Shown in pieces: positions 1 to 9,326 of a stretch of 64,000 bases of DNA; the first letter of the stretch is position 1; each line of letters begins with the position of its first letter. Where the stretch lies: contig JAJZPM010000004.1 in the NCBI GenBank assembly GCA_021811105.1, positions 62,001-126,000 on the forward strand, given 5' to 3'. Position numbers and translations under genes: made by a program. This DNA comes from Nitrospirota bacterium (GTDB lineage Bacteria > Nitrospirota > Thermodesulfovibrionia > Thermodesulfovibrionales > UBA6898). The notes beneath the pieces were generated by a model that worked only from the letters and a program-made list of their open reading frames with translations, was not told the origin of the DNA and made no database searches.

Positions 1-418
1 CAGCTGCGATCAGCATCTGCCGGGCCGCAGCTCCGACCTCCCGCAGCCGGTCATACTCGCTCCATACGCTCGTGCTACCGCCGGTCATCTGCATGCCGAA
101 GGCGGTATGGTTATATACCGCGGCGACTGGCGCTGACTCGAAGCGGACCTTTTTCCAGTCGGCCTCAAGCTCCTCGTTGACGAGCATCGGAAGGGAGGTG
201 TATACCCCCTGGCCCATCTCCGAATGGTTCACGATGATCGTTACCGTATCATCAGGCGCGATATGGACAAATGAGTTCGGCTCGACTGCATAAGATTTTT
301 TGGTCCCCTCTTCCGCAGCCCCGGCCCAGTCGATGTTGGCACCCAGTATCAGCCCGCCTCCGACAAGTGCTCCTGTCTTCAGGAACTCGCGACGGCTCAC
401 GTTGAATATCCCGCTCAT
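1..418 (-). CDS. Molybdopterin-binding subunit of an IorB/aldehyde-oxidase-type hydroxylase (partial)
   Basis: This is the N-terminal 139 codons of a large subunit; the rest lies beyond the left edge. The protein opens with a twin-arginine signal (SRREFLKTG, about residues 8-16) followed by a hydrophobic stretch, so it should be exported folded. It continues with [20 protein letters not shown] and [11 protein letters not shown], typical of the molybdopterin domain of IorB-like members of the xanthine oxidase family. The ATG at 418 overlaps the TGA of the upstream iron-sulfur subunit gene (ATGA), so the two are translationally coupled partners. The family oxidises aldehydes or N-heterocycles by hydroxylation; the substrate here cannot be told. 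Confidence 0.85.
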   Translation of the reverse strand, partial: MSGIFNVSRREFLKTGALVGGGLILGANIDWAGAAEEGTKKSYAVEPNSFVHIAPDDTVTIIVNHSEMGQGVYTSLPMLVNEELEADWKKVRFESAPVAAVYNHTAFGMQMTGGSTSVWSEYDRLREVGAAARQMLIAA

Positions 419-888
419 GGCTTGCCTCCTTTCTTCATCTCCCTTGAGGCCTTGTGGACCGCCTTGCGTATGCGCTGGTATGTCCCGCACCTGCAGAGAT
501 TGCCCGAAAGATATTCGTCGATCTGCGCGTCAGTCGGTTTCGGGTTGGCGGATAGGAGCGCCGATGCAGTCATGATCTGCCCTGACTGGCAGTACCCGCA
601 CTGGGGCACGTCTTCGGCGACCCATGCCTTCTGGACCGCTGCGCCGGACGGCGTAGAGGCTACCGCCTCGATCGTCGTGATCTTCTTTCCCTGCGCCTCG
701 GCCACAGGTATCTGGCAGGAACGCTCAGCCTTGCCGTCGACATGCACCGTGCACGACCCGCAGAGGCCTTTGCCGCAGCCGAACTTCGTGCCGGTAAGCC
801 TCAGATGCTCCCTGATGACCCAGAGAAGAGGGACATCGGCAGGCACATCCACCGAATGCTGTTTGCCGTTGATTTCGAGAGTAATCAC
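415..888 (-). CDS. [2Fe-2S] subunit of an IorA/xanthine dehydrogenase-family hydroxylase
   Basis: This 157-residue protein has the usual size for the small iron-sulfur subunit. The plant-type ferredoxin cluster motif [17 protein letters not shown] lies near residues 36-52. The second, helical domain carries QCGYCQSGQ and [12 protein letters not shown], which bind the second [2Fe-2S] cluster next to the molybdenum site. Translation starts at a GTG (888) preceded by AAGGAGG at a good distance. The gene is coupled to the Tat-exported molybdenum subunit that runs off the left edge. It passes electrons from substrate oxidation to an unknown acceptor, perhaps a cytochrome. Confidence 0.9.
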   Translation of the reverse strand: MITLEINGKQHSVDVPADVPLLWVIREHLRLTGTKFGCGKGLCGSCTVHVDGKAERSCQIPVAEAQGKKITTIEAVASTPSGAAVQKAWVAEDVPQCGYCQSGQIMTASALLSANPKPTDAQIDEYLSGNLCRCGTYQRIRKAVHKASREMKKGGKP

Positions 889-977
889 TGTTGCCTCCTT
901 TACCGAAACGATGCAGGCCCTGTTTACAGTTCCGGGGATAATACGATGAGAATGGACCTTTTACCCACAGGCTACTA

Positions 978-1191
978 AAAGAACGGACACCTGTCAATCG
1001 TGCGTTACTCGTCGGCAACGCCGCCCTCATCCTCGATTGCATGGACAATTTCCCGACGAGATACGTCCTGAACGAATGCGCCATCAAGAATATCCCTTTG
1101 GTGCACGGAAGCATCTGGGGACTGGACGGACGACTCACGTTCATCATGTCGCCTGAAACTCCCTGTCTCAGATGTTATTTCCCCGACCCCT
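978..1191 (+). pseudogene. Remnant of a MoeB/ThiF/HesA-family adenylyltransferase
   Basis: One frame reads ERTPVNRALLVGNAALILDC, then DNFPTRYVLNE, IPLVHGSIWGLDGRL and ETPCLRCYFPDP. This is the middle part of a ThiF/MoeB protein, including the DNFPTR motif and the first CXXC of the zinc site. The nucleotide-binding N-terminus and the second half are missing, and no ribosome-binding site precedes the internal ATG at 1041. It is best read as a decayed fragment of a sulfur-carrier-activating enzyme. It sits between a molybdoenzyme locus and a lipoprotein gene; a MoeB link to the former is possible but unproven. Confidence 0.7.
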
Positions 1192-1279
1192 GCGACCGTG
1201 GCTTTACATCAAGCCCCTTAATAGCGGCTGCGGGATCCGGATAGCATCCGATATCTACCCGGATCCCCGAGTGACGAAA

Positions 1280-1636
1280 TTATTTTTTCTGCTCAAGTTC
1301 AAAAGCCTTCTTTGCCCTTTCGGCTGCAGCCTCGGCCCTCTCTGCTGCGGCTTCGGCCCTCTTTGCTGCCTCGTCAGACTTGCCGCAGCACTCCTTGGTA
1401 AGTCTCATCGCCTCTTCGGCCAGAGACTTCGCCTCCGCCGCCTGCTTCAGCGCCTGATCCGAGGAACCCATCTGGCCTATCTTTGCCTCAAGTGCGGAAA
1501 CCCGCGCCTCTAGTTTACTGACTCTGTCATTGAGAGGTTCTATCTGCTGCCTGACATAGTCCTTCGTGGCGCAGCCTGTAACAAACAACGCTAGCAAGAC
1601 ACTTAAGAGGCCTAACAACGATATCGATCTTTTCAT
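1280..1636 (-). CDS. Lpp-like coiled-coil lipoprotein
   Basis: The 118-residue product starts at ATG 1636, chosen because AGGAGGTGAGAGA precedes it; an upstream in-frame ATG lacks such a site. A signal peptide ends in the lipobox FVTGC (Cys22). The rest is charged and helical, with heptad-like segments (NDRVSKLEARVSALEAKI) followed by alanine-rich AERAEAA repeats, like an alanine-zipper murein lipoprotein. It is probably an outer-membrane-anchored oligomeric helix. The function is structural by analogy only. Confidence 0.75.
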   Translation of the reverse strand: MKRSISLLGLLSVLLALFVTGCATKDYVRQQIEPLNDRVSKLEARVSALEAKIGQMGSSDQALKQAAEAKSLAEEAMRLTKECCGKSDEAAKRAEAAAERAEAAAERAKKAFELEQKK

Positions 1637-1782
1637 TCTCTCACCTCCTTCCCGCAATGATCTAGTCACATACTATCGCCTAAACGGCCCGTATGCAACA
1701 TCTTCATGATCCGGCCAAATACCGTGCAACGACAGTGCTTCTGCATGAAATGGACGAATGTATTGCCCCACAAAAGGCATAG

Positions 1783-2436
1783 TTACCGTATCGTCGACAA
1801 TACCGACAGGGCCTCTTTCCGCAGAAGCGGCTCGCCGTCACCTTGCGCTATTGTCTCTAAGGGAGAAACAGCCGTCGCATCCTTCAACAGGCCGAGGGAG
1901 TGAATAGCGCTTGCCCTTATCAGGAAACGCCTGTCTTTCAGCTGAGCAATGAGATAGGGGACCGCGCGCGTGTCTCCGACTTTCCCCAGCGAGACAATGG
2001 AGGCCTCCCGCACAATAACCTCAGGGTCGTCCAATCCGCCGATAAGGGCGTCAACCACCTTTGGGCCTGCAAAATTTCCGAGGGCAATGGCAAGGCTGCT
2101 CCTAACAGCAGGGCATCCGTGGTGGAAGAATAGATCGGAAAAAAACTGCAGTAAGACGTCTTCCACCCGGGGAGTATGTATTTCGCCTAAAAGACGAATG
2201 CCGCGCATCTGGATTCTCCAGTTTAGTCCCCGATTCCTGATCAGCTCGATAAGCACCTCCGTTGATAGCGGGTTGTTAATTTTTTTCAGGACAGCCTTGT
2301 TCGAGAGACGGACCTCCCAGTCATCCCTTTGCAGTTCGCCCAGGATGTAGTCGGATTGCGAAGCGAAGGCAGGCATGCTCACTGCAACAGATACAGCGAG
2401 GACAACAGCCGTCACTATTTTTCTATGGATGTCCAC
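1783..2436 (-). CDS. Secreted HEAT-repeat protein
   Basis: The 217-residue protein has a cleavable signal peptide (about residues 1-25, ending near AFAS). At least four HEAT-like helical repeats follow, for instance VVDALIGGLDDPEVIVREAS and AVPYLIAQLKDRRFLIRASA, each ending in a small-residue helix of the IVSLGKVGD or IHSLGLLKD type. The start is GTG 2436 with a GAGG about 8 nt upstream. HEAT solenoids bind proteins or pigments; no catalytic motif is seen. It stands alone between a lipoprotein gene and divergent rtcA. The function is unknown. Confidence 0.75.
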   Translation of the reverse strand: MDIHRKIVTAVVLAVSVAVSMPAFASQSDYILGELQRDDWEVRLSNKAVLKKINNPLSTEVLIELIRNRGLNWRIQMRGIRLLGEIHTPRVEDVLLQFFSDLFFHHGCPAVRSSLAIALGNFAGPKVVDALIGGLDDPEVIVREASIVSLGKVGDTRAVPYLIAQLKDRRFLIRASAIHSLGLLKDATAVSPLETIAQGDGEPLLRKEALSVLSTIR

Positions 2437-2555
2437 GATTTACCTCACATGAATTCCCACTGGGTTTACTCTCCAATGTTACCACCCGCATCACCTCACG
2501 GCAACAGGTACTGCACATACTTTTTATCCTGGACGCGTCGCGGGGAGATTGAGAC

Positions 2556-2561
2556 TATAAT
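2556..2561 (+). promoter_or_regulatory. -10 hexamer (TATAAT) of rtcA, leaderless layout
   Basis: A perfect TATAAT lies only 6 nt before the rtcA ATG and no Shine-Dalgarno sequence is present. Transcription would begin at or within a base of the start codon. The -35 region is poor: TGGACG is 20 nt upstream. Confidence 0.5.
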
Positions 2562-2567
2562 TGAAGT

Positions 2568-3596
2568 ATGCTCGAGATCGACGGGAGTTACGGTGAAGGG
2601 GGCGGACAGATCCTCAGGACCGCACTGAGTCTTTCCTGTCTGCTGAGAAGGCCTTGCCGGATTGTGAATATAAGGAGGGCACGTAAAAAGCCCGGTCTCA
2701 TGCCACAGCATCTTGCGTGCGTGCGCCTGCTCACCCTCATCTCGAACGCCAAAGTGAGTGGGACCGACGTCGGCTCCACGGAAATGACGTTCGAGCCCGG
2801 TGAACCGATACCCGGTGATTATTTCTTCGACATAGGCACAGCAGGATCGACGTCTCTGCTCCTCCAGGCAGTCCTGCCCCCGCTGATATTCGCCGGGAGT
2901 CCTTCCCGCATCGCCCTCGTCGGCGGCACACATGTCCCTTTCAGTCCTCCCTATCACTTCATAAGCGAGATATTCCTCCCGATGCTCAGCAGACTCGGGG
3001 TAGTAGTCAGTTCGTCGATCGAACGCCATGGCTTCTATCCCAGGGGAGGCGGGAAGATTTCCGTCACCCTGCAGCCATGCAGGAAAGTAAAAGCGATATC
3101 CCTCGAAGAACGCGGCGATATCGTGTCGGTGACCGGGATCTCGGCGGTCGGCAACCTTCCGGCAAGTATCGCGGAACGCCAGAGGAGTGCTGCTGAGGCG
3201 GTCCTCGCCGTCATACCGTCGCGGCCGGAGATTGCGATGAAGACCGTCATGGTCGATTCCTACAGTCCGGGCACCTTTGTCTTTCTCAAGGCTGCATCCC
3301 GGTGCATCTCCGGCTTTTCGTCCCTCGGGGAGCAAGGCAAGAGGGCGGAGGCGGTCGGAGAAGAGGCTGCACGGGAACTTCTCCGGCATCTCGAAACAGG
3401 AGCCTGCATCGACTCCCACCTCGCGGACCAAATGGTAATCTATCTCTGTCTGGCCGGAGGGGCCTCGAAATTCACCACTTCAAGGATATCCGGCCATCTC
3501 ATGACGAACCTATGGGTGATAAGACAGTTCCTCGATATCTCCAGTAATGTCGAAGGGGAATTGGGAAAGCCCGGCAGGGTTGAGATAATCCCTTGA
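2568..3596 (+). CDS. rtcA: RNA 3'-terminal phosphate cyclase
   Basis: RtcA converts RNA 3'-phosphates to 2',3'-cyclic phosphates using ATP. The 342-residue length matches the family. The N-terminus LEIDGSYGEGGGQILRTAL is a signature of the cyclase fold. The conserved block around residue 290 (HLADQMVIYLCLAGG) contains the histidine that is adenylated in the E. coli enzyme. No rtcB or rtcR lies in the window, so the usual sigma54-controlled rtcBA operon is not seen. The gene seems to have its own promoter with the -10 box next to the ATG. The ending (PGRVEIIP) is complete. Confidence 0.93.
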   Translation: MLEIDGSYGEGGGQILRTALSLSCLLRRPCRIVNIRRARKKPGLMPQHLACVRLLTLISNAKVSGTDVGSTEMTFEPGEPIPGDYFFDIGTAGSTSLLLQAVLPPLIFAGSPSRIALVGGTHVPFSPPYHFISEIFLPMLSRLGVVVSSSIERHGFYPRGGGKISVTLQPCRKVKAISLEERGDIVSVTGISAVGNLPASIAERQRSAAEAVLAVIPSRPEIAMKTVMVDSYSPGTFVFLKAASRCISGFSSLGEQGKRAEAVGEEAARELLRHLETGACIDSHLADQMVIYLCLAGGASKFTTSRISGHLMTNLWVIRQFLDISSNVEGELGKPGRVEIIP

Positions 3597-3603
3597 CTCC
3601 TGA

Positions 3604-3632
3604 TTGACAAGGTGCGTTTAGTTGTATATATT
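3604..3632 (+). promoter_or_regulatory. Sigma70-type promoter of brnTA
   Basis: TTGACA (3604-3609) and TATATT (3627-3632) are separated by exactly 17 nt. The start codon of brnT is 14 nt past the -10 box, giving a leader of only about 7 nt. Confidence 0.8.
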
Positions 3633-3641
3633 AGTAATATA
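3627..3641. promoter_or_regulatory. Perfect 15-bp palindrome over the brnTA -10 box and start point, likely operator
   Basis: TATATTA-G-TAATATA is a perfect inverted repeat with 7-bp arms. It covers the -10 box and the expected transcription start. BrnA is a DNA-binding antitoxin known to repress its own operon, so binding here would block RNA polymerase. The palindrome is seen; its role as operator is inferred. Confidence 0.6.
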
Positions 3642-3646
3642 CGTGC

Positions 3647-3970
3647 ATGAAAGATTGGACTGACATTCTTGACTCCATTGAAGGCTTCGAGTGGGACGAA
3701 GGGAATATCAATAAGAACTGGGAGAGACATGGCGTCTCCCACGTCGAATGTGAAGAAATATTCTTTAACAGTCCGGTGATTGTCAAAGGAGATGCGCTCC
3801 ACTCAGCAAGTGAGGACCGATACTTTGTATTAGGAAAAACGGACACAGATAGATTGCTCTTCGTCGTTTTTACTGTGAGGGGTGCGAGGATAAGGATAAT
3901 TTCGGCTCGCGACATGAATCGGAAAGAGAGGACAATATATGCGCAAACTCAAAAGGATACCGAAGTTTAA
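3647..3970 (+). CDS. brnT: BrnT-family toxin
   Basis: The 107-residue protein matches BrnT: FEWDEGNINKNWERHGVS near the N-terminus, the central FVVFTVRGARIRIISARDM, and a charged end. BrnT toxins have a RelE-like ribonuclease fold and stop translation. The gene precedes and overlaps brnA by 32 nt, the toxin-first order usual for this type II system. Transcription should start from the strong promoter at 3604-3632. The reading frame is intact, so the toxin may be active. Confidence 0.88.
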   Translation: MKDWTDILDSIEGFEWDEGNINKNWERHGVSHVECEEIFFNSPVIVKGDALHSASEDRYFVLGKTDTDRLLFVVFTVRGARIRIISARDMNRKERTIYAQTQKDTEV

Positions 3971-4220
3971 GAGCGAAGCGGAAGAATCTGAGTTTTGGGC
4001 GACGCACGATTCCACTGAGTATGTTGACTACTCAACGGCAAAGCGGGTCGCTTTTCCAAACTTAAAGCCATCTACCAGGACAATCTCGATTCGTCTGCCT
4101 GAATCGCTTATTGAACATCTCAAAGTACTGGCCAATAAAAGGGATGTTCCTTATCAGTCTCTCTTAAAAATGTTCCTCTCTGAGAAGGTAGAAGAAGAAT
4201 TACACAGCACGGCGAAGTAG
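3939..4220 (+). CDS. brnA: BrnA-family antitoxin, ribbon-helix-helix
   Basis: The 93-residue protein has a basic N-terminus, a middle part with SEFWATHDSTEYVDY that is typical of BrnA (toxin-neutralising segment), and a C-terminal CopG/ribbon-helix-helix domain (RTISIRLPESLIEHLKVLAN, about residues 50-69). It starts inside the 3' end of brnT with GAGAGGA upstream, which ties its synthesis to that of the toxin. Dimers should bind the palindrome over the shared promoter. Confidence 0.88.
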   Translation: MRKLKRIPKFKSEAEESEFWATHDSTEYVDYSTAKRVAFPNLKPSTRTISIRLPESLIEHLKVLANKRDVPYQSLLKMFLSEKVEEELHSTAK

Positions 4221-4347
4221 AGAGCCATTTTTTTGCTTCTTCCTCCTCCAGAGAATTTTCCCCGCATACAAGGTTTCCTTCGGGAAGTAACTGCTGACTG
4301 TTTTCCTTCCGTTTCGTCAGGAGTTCCTGAAGCCATTCGTGCCACGA

Positions 4348-6585
<2,238 letters not shown>

Positions 6586-6655
6586 TTAACTCGCCGACAT
6601 TAAAACTCTGCCAACTTTTATCCAAGCAGGATTGCTCCTGATGGAAGCCACAATA

Positions 6656-7105
6656 TTATCGTCTTCTTGCACCTCTGCACTCCTTACAGTACCCATAATA
6701 TTCAAACCGCATACTTGCAGGCTTAAAACCCGTTTCCTTTTCCACAGCCTTTGAGAATGAAGGCATATCACCCATAAAATCGGTTATCCGTCTGCATTTT
6801 GTGCAGACGAGGTTGATATGGTCCGATACGTTAATTTCATAACGGTTCTCCATGTCGTAATATTCAAGCTCTCGTATCAAGCCTTCTTTTTTCAGCATGT
6901 CAAGGGTGTAATATACGGTTGACATGCTTATCCTTGGGACGTTCTTTCTGACTTTCCGTAAAATTTCCATTGCCCCGGGATGTGACTTATTACGTGACAG
7001 AAGTCTGATAATTTCCCTTCTTTGAGGAGTAAGCCGGTATCCCTTCTCCTGTAGACTTGAAACGAGTCTCTGTTCAATATCACAAGGCTTACTATATTTT
7101 TTCAT
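6656..7105 (-). CDS. Fur-family regulator, PerR-like
   Basis: The 149-residue protein has the Fur fold: a winged helix (YRLTPQRREIIRLLSRN, then SMSTVYYTLDMLKKEGLI) and a C-terminal dimer domain with two CXXC pairs (CTKC, CKEC) for structural zinc. By alignment with B. subtilis PerR, the ligand His37 is kept (SHPGAM), His91 is kept (SDHIN), and Asp104 is kept (ITDF). The Asp85 position is Glu (RYEI) and the His93 position is Asn. Retained Asp104 and the katG neighbour favour peroxide sensing, but the metal site is not the textbook one. It is probably expressed with, or controls, katG. Confidence 0.88.
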   Translation of the reverse strand: MKKYSKPCDIEQRLVSSLQEKGYRLTPQRREIIRLLSRNKSHPGAMEILRKVRKNVPRISMSTVYYTLDMLKKEGLIRELEYYDMENRYEINVSDHINLVCTKCRRITDFMGDMPSFSKAVEKETGFKPASMRFEYYGYCKECRGARRR

Positions 7106-7109
7106 AATC

Positions 7110-7120
7110 GGAATGATTCC
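7110..7120. promoter_or_regulatory. Palindrome GGAATGATTCC over the ribosome-binding region of the Fur-family gene
   Basis: A perfect inverted repeat (GGAAT-G-ATTCC) lies 5 nt upstream of the regulator's ATG and overlaps its weak AGGA. It could be an autoregulatory operator. It is shorter than a standard 15-bp Per box and has a different sequence, so this is tentative. Confidence 0.3.
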
Positions 7121-7580
7121 TATTTAACCAATATCACATACTGTTTGCTATGTCAAGTTCAGCGAAGTCAAGTAAAATTCTAACAGTGTCATTAAAGGTT
7201 TATTACTGCCAGTTGGAGGCTACCTGCTTTGTTGATTTCCCGTCGAAAGGTTGACTTATGAGAATAGCATCTCAAACGTCTGTTTCAGGACACCGAAATT
7301 TTGCCTGTCCCTTCCATCCCCTTCGTTCTTCAGCAGGATACAGGGGGAAACATAGGATGTCCGATCACGCCCGGAATCTCCATATGTATCAAATTCCGTT
7401 AGAAAAAGTGATTATTCGACGTGAAAACCTAAGATTATATTGTACTTAGGGCATTGTTTCAGATAAAATGTTGTGTCAAATATCGCGCGGGCGCAGCCAA
7501 CTTATTCTTGAGATGCGGTTAAGCCTTATCTTGAAGCTGGCTTTAGGAATTTATGGAACCATAGTTTGTCGTGCCGTGCA
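7121..7580. other. Intergenic stretch without a supported gene
   Basis: Between the Fur-family gene and the hairpin near tRNA-Phe I see only one short open frame (7258-7449, 63 codons). It has no ribosome-binding site, no recognisable motif and an odd composition, so I do not call it. A degenerate short inverted repeat (AAGCC...GGCTT, about 7525-7550) is the only structure noted. Confidence 0.5.
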
Positions 7581-7622
7581 GCGGAAGCATAACTTGTCGT
7601 TTGCGACAAGTTATGCTTCCGC
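7581..7622. repeat. Perfect 19-bp inverted repeat just downstream of tRNA-Phe
   Basis: Arms 7581-7599 and 7604-7622 are perfect reverse complements (GCGGAAGCATAACTTGTCG on the left) around a TTTG loop. On the minus strand it lies 36 nt beyond the tRNA 3' end but is not followed by a T-run, so it is not a standard terminator. It may stabilise or process the tRNA precursor, or be the trace of a recombination site. Confidence 0.7.
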
Positions 7623-7657
7623 GACACAAGACACATAAAATCATTGAGGGTAAATCA

Positions 7658-7733
7658 TGGTGGGCAGTCGCAGAATCGAACTGCGGACACGAGGCTTTTC
7701 AGGCCTCTGCTCTACCGACTGAGCTAACTGCCC
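7658..7733 (-). tRNA. tRNA-Phe (GAA)
   Basis: The 76-nt cloverleaf is complete. The acceptor stem GGGCAGT pairs with ACTGCCC, with discriminator A and an encoded CCA. The D-arm GCTCAGTCGGTAGAGC, the anticodon arm GAGGC-CTGAAAA-GCCTC with anticodon GAA, and the T-arm with GTTCGATT are all present. It is the only tRNA gene I found in the window. Its promoter lies within the first codons of the upstream open frame of the divergent lnt gene. Confidence 0.97.
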
Positions 7734-7743
7734 ACGGATATAC

Positions 7744-7773
7744 ATGATACCCTTTCATTTTTTTGATTGTCAA
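7744..7773 (-). promoter_or_regulatory. Promoter of tRNA-Phe
   Basis: On the minus strand TTGACA (7773-7768) and TATCAT (7749-7744) are 18 nt apart, and the mature tRNA 5' end is 11 nt past the -10 box. The complement of this -10 box contains the first possible ATG of lnt (7744). That argues for the internal lnt start at 7777. Confidence 0.75.
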
Positions 7774-7776
7774 CTG

Positions 7777-9324
7777 ATGAAAGACTCTCTGGCAAGAAAG
7801 GCAGGCGATTATTTCCCCGCCGTTGTTTCGGGGATACTGGTCGTATTGTCTTTTCCGCTCTTCGACTACTATCCGCTCGCATGGGTCGCCTTTGTCCCGC
7901 TCCTTCTGTCGCTCTGGGGAAAAGATTCGAAAAAGGCCTTCGTCGCCGGATATGTCTTCGGGCTTGTCTATTTCGTCGGCACGCTTTACTGGATATATTA
8001 TTCGATAAACCATTACGGCGGATTCTCTTTCCCGGCGAGCCTCTCTCTCGTGGTCCTGCTCTGCCTTTACCTGGGTCTCTATCCCGCGATCTTCTCGTTT
8101 CTTTTCATAAAAATGATCAGGAAAACGGAACTGCCCGCGCTTTTGATTGCGCCGGTACTATGGGTCGTCCTCGAGTTCGCCCGTTCTTATGCCCTGACCG
8201 GCTTCCCCTGGTCGAGCATCGGCTACAGCCAGTACCGGTTCCTGCATATGATACAGGTCGCGGACATCACCGGCATCTACGGGATATCATTTCTTGTCCT
8301 GGCGGTCAACGGAGCGCTTGCCGACCTTTTCCTCCTCAGGAAACGCACTGCCGAGATGCCGCTTTTCCCCATCTCTTATACGGTCGTCGGGCTGTCGGTC
8401 CTGCTTCTGGTGGTCATCGCATCATTGGGATACGGTCACTGGCGGCTCAACCAGGAAAGGAGCGGAAAGCTCATCAACGTAAGTCTTATCCAGGGCGACA
8501 TTGAGCAGGACAAAAAATGGGAGCCGGCCTATCAGAACGAGGTGCTCGAAACCTATTTCAGCCTCTCCCGAAAGGCCGCCGGACCATCACTTCAGATGAT
8601 CGTCTGGCCCGAGACGGCGCTGCCGTTCATATTCGATTTTGACAAGGCAAATACGGAGAGGCTCATCCGGTTCGAGCAGGAACTCGGCTCCGACCTGCTC
8701 TTCGGGACCATTCTCGTCAAGGAGCAGTCCCGCAAGAAGACGCTGCTGTCGAACAGCGCCGTTCTCCTCGACAGGGAAGGGAAAAACATCTATGAATATG
8801 ATAAAATACATCTGGTACCCTTTGGCGAATATGTTCCTCTCAGAAGCGTTCTTTTTTTTGTTGACAAGCTGGTCACGGGAATCGGGGACTACGTGCCGGG
8901 CAGGCAATACGTCAGGGCTGATACGGAATTCGGCAGCTTCGCCACGCTGATCTGCTACGAGATCATCTTCCCCGGACTGGTGAGGAAGTTTTATACGACG
9001 GGCGGTGATTTTATTGTGAATATCACCAATGACGCGTGGTTCGGCAGGACCTCTGCGCCGTATCAGCATTTCAGTATGGCGGTATTCCGTGCCATCGAAA
9101 ACAGAAAGCCGGTCGTCCGGTGCGCGAATACCGGCATTTCGGGATTCATAGACAGCAACGGAAAGATCCTGTCGGAGACGCCTCTCTTCAAGAGGCTCGT
9201 TCTGCCGGGTGCCGTAAAGACGGACGGGACATTGTCCTTTTACACGAAATACGGAGACCTTTTTTCGTATCTCTGCATTGTGTTGTCGATCGTACTTTCT
9301 CTTAACATCAAAATTTGGAGGTAA
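7777..9324 (+). CDS. lnt: Apolipoprotein N-acyltransferase
   Basis: Lnt adds the third acyl chain to the N-terminal cysteine of lipoproteins in the inner membrane. The protein has six or more membrane helices in its first 200 residues, then a nitrilase-like periplasmic domain. The Glu-Lys-Cys triad is visible in IVWPETALPF, YDKIHLVPFGEYVPLR and LICYEIIFPG. I place the start at ATG 7777 (MKDSLARK, 515 residues). The other in-frame ATG (7744) overlaps the divergent tRNA promoter and lies 10 nt from the tRNA gene; neither start has a clear ribosome-binding site. Several lipoproteins in this window would be its substrates. The gene ends 3 nt before prfB. Confidence 0.94.
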   Translation: MKDSLARKAGDYFPAVVSGILVVLSFPLFDYYPLAWVAFVPLLLSLWGKDSKKAFVAGYVFGLVYFVGTLYWIYYSINHYGGFSFPASLSLVVLLCLYLGLYPAIFSFLFIKMIRKTELPALLIAPVLWVVLEFARSYALTGFPWSSIGYSQYRFLHMIQVADITGIYGISFLVLAVNGALADLFLLRKRTAEMPLFPISYTVVGLSVLLLVVIASLGYGHWRLNQERSGKLINVSLIQGDIEQDKKWEPAYQNEVLETYFSLSRKAAGPSLQMIVWPETALPFIFDFDKANTERLIRFEQELGSDLLFGTILVKEQSRKKTLLSNSAVLLDREGKNIYEYDKIHLVPFGEYVPLRSVLFFVDKLVTGIGDYVPGRQYVRADTEFGSFATLICYEIIFPGLVRKFYTTGGDFIVNITNDAWFGRTSAPYQHFSMAVFRAIENRKPVVRCANTGISGFIDSNGKILSETPLFKRLVLPGAVKTDGTLSFYTKYGDLFSYLCIVLSIVLSLNIKIWR

Positions 9325-9326
9325 CT

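Noticed and set aside
7258-7449. 63-codon open frame in the gap upstream of tRNA-Phe
   Set aside because: No ribosome-binding site, no motif and no coding-like composition.
7490-7540. Possible integron attC site (GTTAAGC core)
   Set aside because: Only one core matches; the partner core and the expected 57-141 nt spacing are absent, and no integrase is near.
7588-7616. loxP-like arms (ATAACTT...AAGTTAT) in the hairpin near tRNA-Phe
   Set aside because: Only seven bases match, the 8-nt spacer is missing, and no Cre-like recombinase is present.
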